NCBI RefSeq assembly: GCF_004137685.1 | Contig: NZ_QYBB01000038.1 | Span: 1 to 38,396, forward strand | Length of the DNA stretch: 38,396 nucleotides | Source of the DNA: Lichenibacterium minor | Lineage (GTDB): Bacteria > Pseudomonadota > Alphaproteobacteria > Rhizobiales > Beijerinckiaceae | Direction of reading: 5' to 3' | In this document: one piece after another, positions 26,663 through 34,805 of the stretch | Layout: the number at the start of each line of letters is the position of its first letter | How positions within the stretch are numbered: position 1 is the first letter of the stretch | The notes under the pieces: model-generated | Told to the model about the DNA's origin: nothing | What the model saw: the letters and a program-made list of their open reading frames with translations, nothing else | The model's database searches: none | Program-made: the position numbers and the translations under genes

Positions 26663-28699
26663 TCAGTTTCCCACGTCGCTCGCACGCGCCGCCGCGACGT
26701 CGCGGATGGCGTCGTCGAGCAGCAGCAGGCGGTCGGCCACCAGCGCTTCGCTCGCCGCCGCCACCTTGGCGACGTAGTCGGCGTGGCTCGCGTAGCGCGC
26801 CTGGAGGGACGGGCGCGGGTCGCCGTGGTCCCGGCGCTCCGCCTCGGTGCGGGCGAAGGGCACCACCATGCCGGCGGCGTCGCAGCCGTCCCCGTCGTCG
26901 TCGGCGCGCAGGTTCCAGCCCGTGTAGGTGGCGGTCGGCACCGCCACGTCGGGGACCCGGATCCCCGCCAGGGTGTTGCCGTCGGCGTCGCTTCTGGGCA
27001 CCAGCGACGGGTAGGGGGAGCCCCGCTTCACCGGCGGCAGCACCGTCAGCACGCCCTGCCCCGCTTCGGGCCCGAAGTCGAGGAGGTCGCCCGTGTGCTC
27101 CCGCCCGCCGTAGGCGATGCCGGGGATCGACGGGAAGCCGGTGTCGGCCTGGGCCGACGTCACCAGCGTGCCGTCCGCCGCGCGCGGCACGCGGCTCGGC
27201 GGCGGCTCGACGCCCTGCGTCACCCAGGCGTCGAGGTCGACCAGGAGCGCGCGCAGCACCTGGTTGGCGACGAGCGGGTTGCGCTCGACCCGGCAGATCC
27301 CCTTGCCGTGCGGCGGCACGCCGTCGCCGTGCGGCAGGCCCGCCATCAGGTACAGCCTCACGCCCGGCACGTCCGGCAGGTCGCGCCCGGCCGCGTCCGT
27401 GTGGAGGTTCGAGCCGGACTTCGCCCAATATTCGTTGTCCGAATTGACGTCGATGATCTTCGGGCAGGTGTCCGTGGCGGTGCAGCGCGCGAGGATCCCG
27501 TCGGTGCGCCCCGTCACGGCGTCGGTGGTGGTGCCGTAGGCGAAGGGGAAGGCGAACTCGGGGTAATGCCGCGCGATGTGCTGGCGGTGGGTCCGGAACG
27601 GCTCGGCGAAGCGGCGGTCGAGGTCGATGCCGCTGCCCCCGCCGATCCAATCGAGCACGCCGTCGACGGCGCGGTGGTTCGGGGCCGACGTCACCCGGTT
27701 GAAGCCGAGCCGCACGAAGTCGCGCATCGCCCGGCAGGGCTGCGAGATGCAGAAGGTCGACACATGGCGGATATCGCCGGCGAGCGGGTTGGCGTGGCCG
27801 GCGTCGTCCCGCTCGGCGTCGCGCAGGAAGGCCGCGACGTCGCGGATCGCGGCGAAGCCCAGGCCCGTCACCTTGGGGTCGCGTGCCGGGTAGACGAGCT
27901 CGTAGATCTCGCCCGTCCTGAACCGGGTGCCCTCCGGCAGGAGGCTGATCGACATCCCGCCGGGGTCGAAGCGCCACGCCGTCGGCGGCAGGGGCACCGG
28001 GGCGTCCTCGGCGAGCGGCCGCATCGTCAGCGTCGCATGGGCGGTGTCGAGGTCGGCGGCGGGATAGGTCAGCGGGCCGTTCGCGGTCGTGTCGTTGTCG
28101 ATCACGAACTCCTCAAGGTTCGGGCCGACGATCGACGCCCCGTCGGGGCGGCGCGCCACCGGCACATCGAGCAGGAAGGCGCCCGGCCCCGGCCCGACCG
28201 CGGGCGATGCCGCCGACACCGGGTCCCATCCGCTCCAAACCAGGGTGTAGCCGCGGCTCATCGCGAAGCCGTTGCCGACATCGCCCGGCTGCCCGACGTC
28301 GTTCTGGTTCACCGCCGCGTCGTCGAGCGCGGAGAAGCCGAGCACGCTGCCGCGGTTGTTGAGGTCGAACAGCATCTCGTGCCGGCCGCGCGCCGGGTCG
28401 GCCGGGCGCAGGACCACGACCGGCGTCGCATAGTCGACCAGGCCCTTCGCGTCGCGCGGCGCGAGCCCGATGTCGGCGATGGCGCCGTCGACCGGATCGG
28501 CGGGATCGACCGCGCCGGTGGCCCGCCCGACCCATTTCTCGTAGGGTCCCACGGTGCCGAAGGACTGGCCGCCGAAGGCGAACCCCGGCACGCGGTAAAG
28601 GTCGAGGCCCACGATGCGCGCTTCGGCCGGGGCCCCGCCGAGGAGCGCCGCTGCGCCGGCCAGGGTGAACAACCGCCGCGTTCCGCCGATGCGCCCCAT
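26663..28699 (-). CDS. Secreted alpha/beta-hydrolase-domain protein
   Basis: A 678-residue exported protein of the large alpha/beta-hydrolase-domain family. An N-terminal signal with Tat-like TRRLFTLAGAAALLGGAPAEA precedes mature sequence starting around ARIVGLDLYRV. Family sequence includes GQSFGTVGPYEKWVGRATG, VVVLRPADPARG, FDLNNRGS and YTLVWSGWDP. The nucleophile elbow is CISQPCR, with Ser319 retained where relatives usually have GxSQSGR. Further on are VNSDNEYWAKSGSNLHTD and a C-terminal cap with YASHADYVAKVAAASEALVADRLLLL. ATG 28699 has GGGAGGA 5 bases before; an ATG at 28729 is upstream in frame. It is probably an esterase-like periplasmic enzyme of unknown substrate. It is on the same strand as the CoA-transferase, with a 123-bp gap. 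Confidence 0.8.
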   Translation of the reverse strand: MGRIGGTRRLFTLAGAAALLGGAPAEARIVGLDLYRVPGFAFGGQSFGTVGPYEKWVGRATGAVDPADPVDGAIADIGLAPRDAKGLVDYATPVVVLRPADPARGRHEMLFDLNNRGSVLGFSALDDAAVNQNDVGQPGDVGNGFAMSRGYTLVWSGWDPVSAASPAVGPGPGAFLLDVPVARRPDGASIVGPNLEEFVIDNDTTANGPLTYPAADLDTAHATLTMRPLAEDAPVPLPPTAWRFDPGGMSISLLPEGTRFRTGEIYELVYPARDPKVTGLGFAAIRDVAAFLRDAERDDAGHANPLAGDIRHVSTFCISQPCRAMRDFVRLGFNRVTSAPNHRAVDGVLDWIGGGSGIDLDRRFAEPFRTHRQHIARHYPEFAFPFAYGTTTDAVTGRTDGILARCTATDTCPKIIDVNSDNEYWAKSGSNLHTDAAGRDLPDVPGVRLYLMAGLPHGDGVPPHGKGICRVERNPLVANQVLRALLVDLDAWVTQGVEPPPSRVPRAADGTLVTSAQADTGFPSIPGIAYGGREHTGDLLDFGPEAGQGVLTVLPPVKRGSPYPSLVPRSDADGNTLAGIRVPDVAVPTATYTGWNLRADDDGDGCDAAGMVVPFARTEAERRDHGDPRPSLQARYASHADYVAKVAAASEALVADRLLLLDDAIRDVAAARASDVGN

Positions 28700-28822
28700 G
28701 GCGATCCTCCCCCGACCCGCGCACGCCATTCGGCATGCAATCTGTGAGGCGAAGCTAATCCGGTTCGGGGGCGGGGGGCAAGGTTGGATCGCCCCCGAGC
28801 GCCGCCGTCGGGGCCCGACGCC

Positions 28823-30190
28823 TCACATCCACGCGGCCGGCGCCGAACCGAGCGGGCTCGCGGGCCGGTCCCAGCGCAGGGGCGCGCCGCCCACCTCCAA
28901 CGGCGGCCGCAGGCGCCGCGCCGGTCCCCACACGGTGTGCTCGACGGCGGGCGACAGGTCGGCAACGGCCGGCGCCGCGTGACCGCACCCGGGCGCGACG
29001 CGGCCGAGGCCCGTCAGCAGGGTCGACGTGGCGGCCAGCGACAGCCGCGCGGCGGTCCCCCGCCCGGCGGTCCGCCGCGCCAACCCCCGCAACACCGCCG
29101 CGGCGGCGAGGTAGCCGGTCGCGTGGTCGAGCGCCTGGACGGGGAGCGGCAGCGGTGCGTCGCGCCCCGCCGAACGCATCCCGGCCTCGTTGATGCCGGA
29201 CGCCATCTGGACGAGGCTGTCGAACCCGCGCCGCCCGGCCCAGGGCCCCGTCCAGCCCCACGCGTCGAGCCGCACGTCGACCAGGCCGGGCGACAGCCTC
29301 CGGCAGGCCTCGGCGCCGTAGCCGAGCCCGTCCAGGGCGCCGGGCCGGTAGCCGTTGACCAGCACGTCGGCGCGCGCCAGCAGCGATTCGAAGGTCGCGC
29401 GGTCGGCCGCGTCGCGGAGGTCGAGCCGGGCGCAGCTCTTGCCGAGCGTGACGTCGGGGGCGAGCCCGTCCTCGTCCCAGCCCGGCGGGTCGATGCGCAG
29501 CACGTCGGCGCCCCAGCCGGCGAGGAGGCGCGTCGCCACCGGCCCGGCCAGCACGCGGGTGAGGTCGAGCACGCGGATGCCGGCGAGCGGGCGCCCCGCC
29601 GGCACGGCCCAGCCGGGCGCCGGGCCCGGGTCGGCGTCGGCGAGGGCGACGAGGGGCTCGGCCGCGACGGCGCATCCCTGCGGGTGGGCGCCCCATTCGG
29701 CCCCGGAGCGCATCGCCCCCGCGCAGCCGCCGGCCTCCACCACGGCCGTTTCCAACGCTTCGGCCGACCAGCCCGCTACCGCCCGCGCGAAGGCTCCGGG
29801 CTCGGCGGGGACGCCGAGCACGCGGACCGCGGCGGCGCGGTGGGCCGGCGCCACGGTGTGGAGCTTGATCCAGCCGTCGCGCGCCCGGTAGTCGCGCATC
29901 GTGGGGTGGCGCGAGGGCGGCAGCGTCCAGCCCCGGGGCAGGATCGCGGCGTCGAACCACAGCGCCGACAGCCGCCGGTCGACCTGCACGGCCGGCCGGG
30001 CCCGGCCCGCCGCGGACGCGAACTCCGCCAGCGCCAGCCCGGCCGCCGCCACCGCCCCCGCCGCGAGCCCGTCGACGGCGAAAGCCGAGGTGAAAGCGGC
30101 GTCCCCGCCGGCGAACGACAGGGCGCCGAGCGCCGCGGGATCGCCGCCGAGCGAGGCCCAGGCGTGGCTGGCGGCGGCGGTGTGGTCCAT
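28823..30190 (-). CDS. CaiB/BaiF family III CoA-transferase
   Basis: A 455-residue protein of the formyl-CoA-transferase fold. It moves CoA between organic acids via an aspartyl-CoA thioester. The core is visible as GIRVLDLTRVLAGPVATRLLAGWGADVLRIDPPG (near 205), LDLRDAADRATFESLLARADVLVNGYRPGALDGLGY, and GRRGFDSLVQMASGI, whose Asp is the expected catalytic residue. Unusually for the family it starts with a long leader of about 190 residues holding a smaller CaiB-like repeat (LPRGWTLPPSRHPTMRDYRARDGWIKLHT), suggesting an internal duplication. It is divergent from the LprI gene. The substrate is unknown. Confidence 0.85.
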   Translation of the reverse strand: MDHTAAASHAWASLGGDPAALGALSFAGGDAAFTSAFAVDGLAAGAVAAAGLALAEFASAAGRARPAVQVDRRLSALWFDAAILPRGWTLPPSRHPTMRDYRARDGWIKLHTVAPAHRAAAVRVLGVPAEPGAFARAVAGWSAEALETAVVEAGGCAGAMRSGAEWGAHPQGCAVAAEPLVALADADPGPAPGWAVPAGRPLAGIRVLDLTRVLAGPVATRLLAGWGADVLRIDPPGWDEDGLAPDVTLGKSCARLDLRDAADRATFESLLARADVLVNGYRPGALDGLGYGAEACRRLSPGLVDVRLDAWGWTGPWAGRRGFDSLVQMASGINEAGMRSAGRDAPLPLPVQALDHATGYLAAAAVLRGLARRTAGRGTAARLSLAATSTLLTGLGRVAPGCGHAAPAVADLSPAVEHTVWGPARRLRPPLEVGGAPLRWDRPASPLGSAPAAWM

Positions 30191-30296
30191 GGCGACGGGT
30201 CCCGGCTGATCGCGGCAGGATGGCCCGAGGCGGCGCGGCGCTTCAAGTCCCGCCGCCGCCGCCCTATGCTGGCGGCGGGATCGGCGGAGGATGCGC

Positions 30297-30692
30297 ATGG
30301 GATCGGGAAGCACGGGCCTCGTGGCCGGCGCCTTGGCGCTGCTCGCCGGGGCGGGGCCGCTGCGGGCGGAGGATTGCGCCAAGGCCGCCACGCAGACGGA
30401 CCTGAACATCTGCGCCGGGCAGGCCCGGGCGGCGGCCGATGCGGCGCTGAACGCCACCTACGGCGCCCTCGTCGCGGCGCCGACGATGGCGGACCGGCTC
30501 GACCGGCTGCGCGCCGCCGAGCGGGCCTGGGTGGGGTACCGCGACGCCCAATGCGCCTTCGAGGGCGCGCGCTTCGAGGGCGGGTCGATGCAGCCCATGG
30601 CCGTCGACGGCTGCGCCGAAGCGCTGACCCGACGGCGCACCACGGAGTTGAGGGAGGCCCTGGCCTGCGCGAAGGAGGGCGGCCCATGCTGA
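30297..30692 (+). CDS. LprI-like (DUF1311) secreted protein
   Basis: A 131-residue secreted protein of the lysozyme-inhibitor LprI/DUF1311 family. A signal peptide (LVAGALALLAGAGPLRA) precedes a helical mature part with conserved Cys residues and QTDLNICAGQARAAADAALNATYGAL and AERAWVGYRDAQCAFE. ATG 30297 is chosen because GGAGG lies 6 bases upstream; ATG 30291 sits directly against it. It ends 7 bp into the next gene's ATG, so it is coupled to the dehydratase although the functions look unrelated. The role is probably periplasmic; lysozyme inhibition is only the family annotation. Confidence 0.85.
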   Translation: MGSGSTGLVAGALALLAGAGPLRAEDCAKAATQTDLNICAGQARAAADAALNATYGALVAAPTMADRLDRLRAAERAWVGYRDAQCAFEGARFEGGSMQPMAVDGCAEALTRRRTTELREALACAKEGGPC

Positions 30693-31657
30693 ACGCACCC
30701 GATTATGCCGCCGTCGTGCGCGCCGCGGAGCGCATCGCCGGCATGGCGCACCGCACGCCGGTGATGACGTCGCGCACCGCCGACGCCCGGACGGGCGCGA
30801 GCCTCTTCTTCAAATGCGAGAACTTCCAGCGCGTCGGCGCCTTCAAGTTCCGCGGCGCCACCAACGCGTTGGCGGCGCTCGACGACGCGCAACGCCGGCG
30901 CGGCGTCGTGGCCTTCTCGTCGGGCAACCACGCGCAGGCGATCGCGCTGGCCGGCCGGCTGCAGGGGGCGCCCGTGACGATCGTGATGCCGCGCGACGCG
31001 CCGAGCGCCAAGGTGGCGGCGACGCGCGGCTACGGCGCCGAGGTGGTGCTCTACGACCGCTACGCCGACGATCGCGAAGCGATCGGGCGGGCGCTGGCGG
31101 AAGCGGGCGGCCTGGCGCTGATCCCGCCCTTCGACCACCCCGACGTCATCGCCGGCCAGGGCACGGCCGCGAAGGAGCTGATCGAGGACACGGGGCCGCT
31201 CGACCTGCTGCTCGTCTGCCTCGGCGGCGGCGGGCTGCTGGCTGGCTCGGCGCTCTGCGCGGAAGCGCTGTCGCCGGGCTGCGCGGTCTACGGTGTCGAG
31301 CCCGAGGCGGGCAACGACGGGCAGCGTTCGTTCCGCTCGGGCGAGATCGTCAGCATCGCGGTGCCGCGCACGCTGGCCGACGGCGCGCAGACGCAGGCGC
31401 TAGGGCGGCTCACCTTCCCGATCATCCGGCGGCTGGTGACGGACGTCGTGACGGTCTCGGACGCCGCGCTGGTGGACGCCATGCGGTTCTTCGCCGAGCG
31501 CATGCGGATGGTCGTCGAGCCGACCGGCTGCCTCGCCGCCGCGGCGGCCTTCACGGGCGCGGTGGACGTGCGGGGCAAGCGCGTCGGCGTGGTGCTCAGC
31601 GGCGGCAACGTCGACCTCGCGCGCTTCGCGGAGCTGATCGGCGGAGGAACGGCGTGA
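30686..31657 (+). CDS. PLP-dependent threonine/serine dehydratase (fold type II)
   Basis: A 323-residue single-domain PLP enzyme. The Schiff-base lysine is in VGAFKFRGATNAL, phosphate-binding residues are in SSGNHAQAIAL and the glycine loop CLGGGGLLAG, and a late SGGNVDLARF binds the cofactor. There is no C-terminal ACT or regulatory domain, so it resembles catabolic threonine dehydratase (TdcB-like), serine racemase or threo-3-hydroxyaspartate dehydratase rather than feedback-regulated IlvA. Substrate choice among these cannot be read from the sequence. GGAGGG precedes the ATG. It is the last gene before the urea operon. Confidence 0.9.
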   Translation: MLNAPDYAAVVRAAERIAGMAHRTPVMTSRTADARTGASLFFKCENFQRVGAFKFRGATNALAALDDAQRRRGVVAFSSGNHAQAIALAGRLQGAPVTIVMPRDAPSAKVAATRGYGAEVVLYDRYADDREAIGRALAEAGGLALIPPFDHPDVIAGQGTAAKELIEDTGPLDLLLVCLGGGGLLAGSALCAEALSPGCAVYGVEPEAGNDGQRSFRSGEIVSIAVPRTLADGAQTQALGRLTFPIIRRLVTDVVTVSDAALVDAMRFFAERMRMVVEPTGCLAAAAAFTGAVDVRGKRVGVVLSGGNVDLARFAELIGGGTA

Positions 31658-31701
31658 GGCTCGGCGCCGGTGCCCGCGGCGGCCGGTCCTTTCGCGCCGC
31701 A

Positions 31702-31723
31702 ACATACGTCATTCGACGTATGT
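31702..31723. promoter_or_regulatory. 22-bp dyad upstream of urtA (candidate operator or hairpin)
   Basis: ACATACGTC (31702-31710) and GACGTATGT (31715-31723) are perfectly complementary with a 4-base spacer, and are AT-rich in otherwise very GC-rich DNA. It lies 78 bases before the urtA ATG and 45 after the dehydratase stop. There is no T-run after it, so an operator or 5'-leader hairpin is favoured over a terminator. Confidence 0.5.
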
Positions 31724-31800
31724 CCCCCCGCGATCCCGCGATCCATCCTGCCCCGAGGTGAACCCGCGGCCCCCGCCGCAGCGTCACGAGGATCAGCACC

Positions 31801-33111
31801 ATGGATCGATTCGCGATGAACCGTCGGCAGGCCCTGCTCGGCGCCTCGGCCCTGGCCGCCACCGCCACGCTCGGCGCGCCGCGCGCCTTCGCGGCGGGCG
31901 AGACCGTCAAGGTCGGCGTGCTGCACTCCCTGTCCGGCACGATGGCGATCAGCGAAACGACGCTGAAGGACGTCATGCTGATGCTCATCGACGAGCAGAA
32001 CAAGAAGGGCGGCGTGCTCGGCCAGAAGCTCGAAGCGGTGGTGGTCGACCCCGCCTCCAACTGGCCGCTCTTCGCCGAGAAGGCGCGCGGGCTGATCAGC
32101 CAGGACAAGGTCGCGGCCTGCTTCGGCTGCTGGACCTCCGTGTCGCGCAAGTCCGTGCTGCCGGTGTTCAAGGAACTCGACAACATCCTGTTCTACCCCG
32201 TCCAGTACGAGGGCGAGGAATGCGAGCGCAACGTGTTCTACACGGGCGCGGCGCCGAACCAGCAGGCGATCCCCGCCGTCGACTACCTGATGAGCGCCGA
32301 CGGCGGCGCGGTGAAGCGCTGGGTGCTGGCCGGCACCGACTACGTCTACCCGCGCACGACCAACAAGATCCTCGAAGCCTACCTCAAGCTCAAGGGCGTC
32401 GCGGCCGAGGACATCATGATCAACTACACGCCTTTCGGCCAATCCGACTGGCAGACGATCGTCTCCGACATCAAGAAGTTCGGCTCGGCCGGCAAGAAGA
32501 CAGCCGTGGTGTCGACCATCAACGGCGACGCCAACGTGCCCTTCTACAAGGAGCTCGGCAACCAGAACATCAAGGCGACGGACATCCCGGTGGTGGCCTT
32601 CTCGGTCGGCGAGGAAGAGCTGGCCGGCATGGACACCAAGCCGCTCGTCGGGCACCTCACGGCGTGGAACTACTTCGAGTCGATCGACACGCCCGAGAAC
32701 AAGAGCTTCATCGACCGCTGGCACGCCTTCACCAAGAACCCCAAGCGCACCACCAACGACCCGATGGAGGCCCATTACATCGGCTTCAACGCCTGGGTGA
32801 AGGCGGTCGAGAAGGCCGGCACCTTCAAGGCCGACCCCGTGATCGACGCGCTGATCGGCGTTTCGGTGCCGAACCTGTCGGGCGGCTTCTCCACCGTGAT
32901 GCCGAACCACCACATCACCAAGCCGGTCTACATCGGCGAGATCGGGGCGGACGGCCAGATGAACACCGTGTGGCAGACGCCGGGCCTCGTCGTGGCGCAG
33001 GAATGGTCGCCCTACCTCGAAGGCTCGAAGGACCTGATCGGCGATTGGCGCAAGCCGATGAGCTGCGGCAACTACAACGTCAAGCTCGGCAAGTGCGGCG
33101 GCGCCGCCTGA
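31801..33111 (+). CDS. urtA: Urea ABC transporter, periplasmic urea-binding protein
   Basis: A 436-residue solute-binding protein that captures urea in the periplasm for the UrtBCDE permease. A signal region with Tat-like MNRRQALLGASALAATATLGAPRAFA is followed by the type I binding fold: VKVGVLHSLSGTMAISETTLKD, then the UrtA-typical GGVLGQKLEAVVVDPASNWPLFAEKA, CFGCWTSVSRKSVLPVFKE and LFYPVQYEGEECERNVFYTGAAPNQQ. These fit UrtA rather than an amide or branched-chain amino-acid binding protein. GAGGAT precedes the ATG. It is the first gene of the operon; a hairpin lies directly after its stop. It is usually induced by nitrogen limitation (known of the family; no clear sigma-54 site seen). Confidence 0.95.
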   Translation: MDRFAMNRRQALLGASALAATATLGAPRAFAAGETVKVGVLHSLSGTMAISETTLKDVMLMLIDEQNKKGGVLGQKLEAVVVDPASNWPLFAEKARGLISQDKVAACFGCWTSVSRKSVLPVFKELDNILFYPVQYEGEECERNVFYTGAAPNQQAIPAVDYLMSADGGAVKRWVLAGTDYVYPRTTNKILEAYLKLKGVAAEDIMINYTPFGQSDWQTIVSDIKKFGSAGKKTAVVSTINGDANVPFYKELGNQNIKATDIPVVAFSVGEEELAGMDTKPLVGHLTAWNYFESIDTPENKSFIDRWHAFTKNPKRTTNDPMEAHYIGFNAWVKAVEKAGTFKADPVIDALIGVSVPNLSGGFSTVMPNHHITKPVYIGEIGADGQMNTVWQTPGLVVAQEWSPYLEGSKDLIGDWRKPMSCGNYNVKLGKCGGAA

Positions 33112-33120
33112 GGTGACGCC

Positions 33121-33155
33121 GGGGGTGATCGGGGCTCGTCGCCCCGGCCACCCCC
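33121..33155 (+). terminator. Hairpin in the urtA-urtB gap (likely RNA-stability or attenuation element)
   Basis: GGGGGTG (33121-33127) pairs with CACCCCC (33149-33155), and inside it CGGGGC (33130-33135) pairs with GCCCCG (33141-33146). The two helices are separated by a 2x2 internal loop and the terminal loop has 5 bases. It follows the urtA stop by 9 bases with no T-run, as expected for a partial terminator or 3' stabiliser that raises urtA over the permease genes. Confidence 0.5.
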
Positions 33156-33196
33156 TCCATCGGGGCCCCGCCCGTCGTCCGAACCAGGAAACGCCC

Positions 33197-34804
33197 ATGC
33201 CCCGCACCGCGATCGTCGCGGCCCTGCTCGCGCTCCTCTGCGCCGCCGCCGCCCCGGCCCACGCCGCCCCGGTCGACGACGCGCTGGCGCATTTCACGGC
33301 CGACAAGTTCCCGGAAACCGATCGCGGCATCGACGAGCTCGTGGCCAGCGGCGCCCCCACGGCGCCGGCCGTGCTCGGCGCGCTCGGCGACGGCCGCCTC
33401 CTCTTCGACCCCGGCTCGCACCGCGTCTACTACGCCGAAGCGTCCGGCGCGCTCGACGACGCCGCCACCGGCGCCCGCGCCGACGGCGTGGCGCAGGGCG
33501 CATTGAAGAAGGTGCGCCTCAACAACGGCATCCGCTCCAAGCTCGCCGCGGCGCTCGGCGGCCTCGACCTGCTGTCGCCCGACCGCGCCAAGCGCCTCGC
33601 CGCCGCCGACACGGCCTTCCACACGCCCGACCCGAAGTCGCTCGCCGCCATCGACGCGGCGCTCGGCCGGGAAACCGACCCCGCCGCCAAGGCGGCGCTG
33701 CTGCAGGCCCGCGCCGCCGTCGTGGCGACGTCGGGCGCGGGCCCGGAGGCGGACCGGCTCGGCGCCATCGCGACCCTGACGGCGCGGGGCGACGGCGACG
33801 CCCTCAACTACGTGAACCAGGCCGCGGCGGCGCCGGACGCGTCCCCGGCCGTGAAGAACGCCGCGTCCGCCGCCGCCTCGTCGATCCGGTTCACCCTGAG
33901 CCTGTGGCAGGCGCTGCAGAACGCCTGGTACGGCCTGTCGCTGGGCTCGGTGCTGCTGCTCGCCGCCATCGGGCTCGCCATCACCTTCGGCGTGATGGGG
34001 GTCATCAACATGGCCCACGGCGAGATGGTGATGATCGGCGCCTACACGACCTACCTGCTGCAGGACCTCGTCGCCGCCCACGCGCCGGCGTGGTCCGAAG
34101 CGTCGCTGCCCATCGCCGTGCCGGCGGCCTTCCTGGTGGCGGGCGCGATCGGCGTCGGCATCGAGCGCACCGTCATCCGCTTCCTGTACGGCCGCCCGCT
34201 GGAAACGCTGCTGGCCACTTGGGGCGTGTCGCTGATCCTGCAGCAGGCGGTCCGCACCGCCTTCGGCCCCGACAACCGGCCCGTCTCGGCCCCGCGCTTC
34301 ATGGCGGGCTCGTTCCACCTGGGGGGGCTCGAGATCACCGCGGGCCGGATGTGGATCGTGGTGTTCACGCTCGCGGTCTTCGCGGCGCTGCAGGTCGTGC
34401 TGCGCGCCACCCCCTTCGGCCTGCGCATGAGGGCCGTGACGCAGAACCGCCGCATGGCGTCCGCCATGGGCATCTCGACGGGGCGCATCGACGCGCTCGC
34501 GTTCGGCCTCGGCTCGGGCATCGCCGGCATCGCCGGCGTGGCGCTGAGCCAGATCGACAACGTGTCGCCCAACCTCGGTCAGTCCTACATCATCGACAGC
34601 TTCATGGTCGTGGTGTTCGGCGGCGTGGGCAACCTGTGGGGCACGCTGGTGGCGGCCCTGGGCCTCGGCATCGCCGACAAGTTCCTGGAACCCTTCGCGG
34701 GCGCGGTGCTGGCCAAGATCGCCATCCTGGTCTTCATCGTGCTGTTCATCCAGAAGCGCCCGCGCGGCCTCTTCGCCCTGAAGGGCCGGGCGGTGGAGGC
34801 CTGA
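33197..34804 (+). CDS. urtB: Urea ABC transporter permease UrtB
   Basis: A 535-residue inner-membrane permease. A signal peptide (AALLALLCAAAAPAHA) and a long periplasmic N-terminal domain (about 18-230, with repeats such as DALAHFTADKFPETDRGIDELVASG) precede eight or so membrane segments from about residue 240. This extended N-terminus is characteristic of UrtB relative to LivH. Permease signatures are GLSLGSVLLLAAIGLAITFGVMGVINMAHGEMVMIGAY, RAVTQNRRMASAMGI (the EAA-like loop) and FGGVGNLWGTLVAALGLG. ATG 33197 has AGGAAA upstream. It pairs with UrtC, whose GTG follows its stop after one base. Confidence 0.95.
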   Translation: MPRTAIVAALLALLCAAAAPAHAAPVDDALAHFTADKFPETDRGIDELVASGAPTAPAVLGALGDGRLLFDPGSHRVYYAEASGALDDAATGARADGVAQGALKKVRLNNGIRSKLAAALGGLDLLSPDRAKRLAAADTAFHTPDPKSLAAIDAALGRETDPAAKAALLQARAAVVATSGAGPEADRLGAIATLTARGDGDALNYVNQAAAAPDASPAVKNAASAAASSIRFTLSLWQALQNAWYGLSLGSVLLLAAIGLAITFGVMGVINMAHGEMVMIGAYTTYLLQDLVAAHAPAWSEASLPIAVPAAFLVAGAIGVGIERTVIRFLYGRPLETLLATWGVSLILQQAVRTAFGPDNRPVSAPRFMAGSFHLGGLEITAGRMWIVVFTLAVFAALQVVLRATPFGLRMRAVTQNRRMASAMGISTGRIDALAFGLGSGIAGIAGVALSQIDNVSPNLGQSYIIDSFMVVVFGGVGNLWGTLVAALGLGIADKFLEPFAGAVLAKIAILVFIVLFIQKRPRGLFALKGRAVEA

Positions 34805-34805
34805 C

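Noticed and set aside
31658..31800. Sigma-54 (-24/-12) promoter before urtA
   Set aside because: No TGGC-N8-TTGC-like element found in the 143-bp gap.
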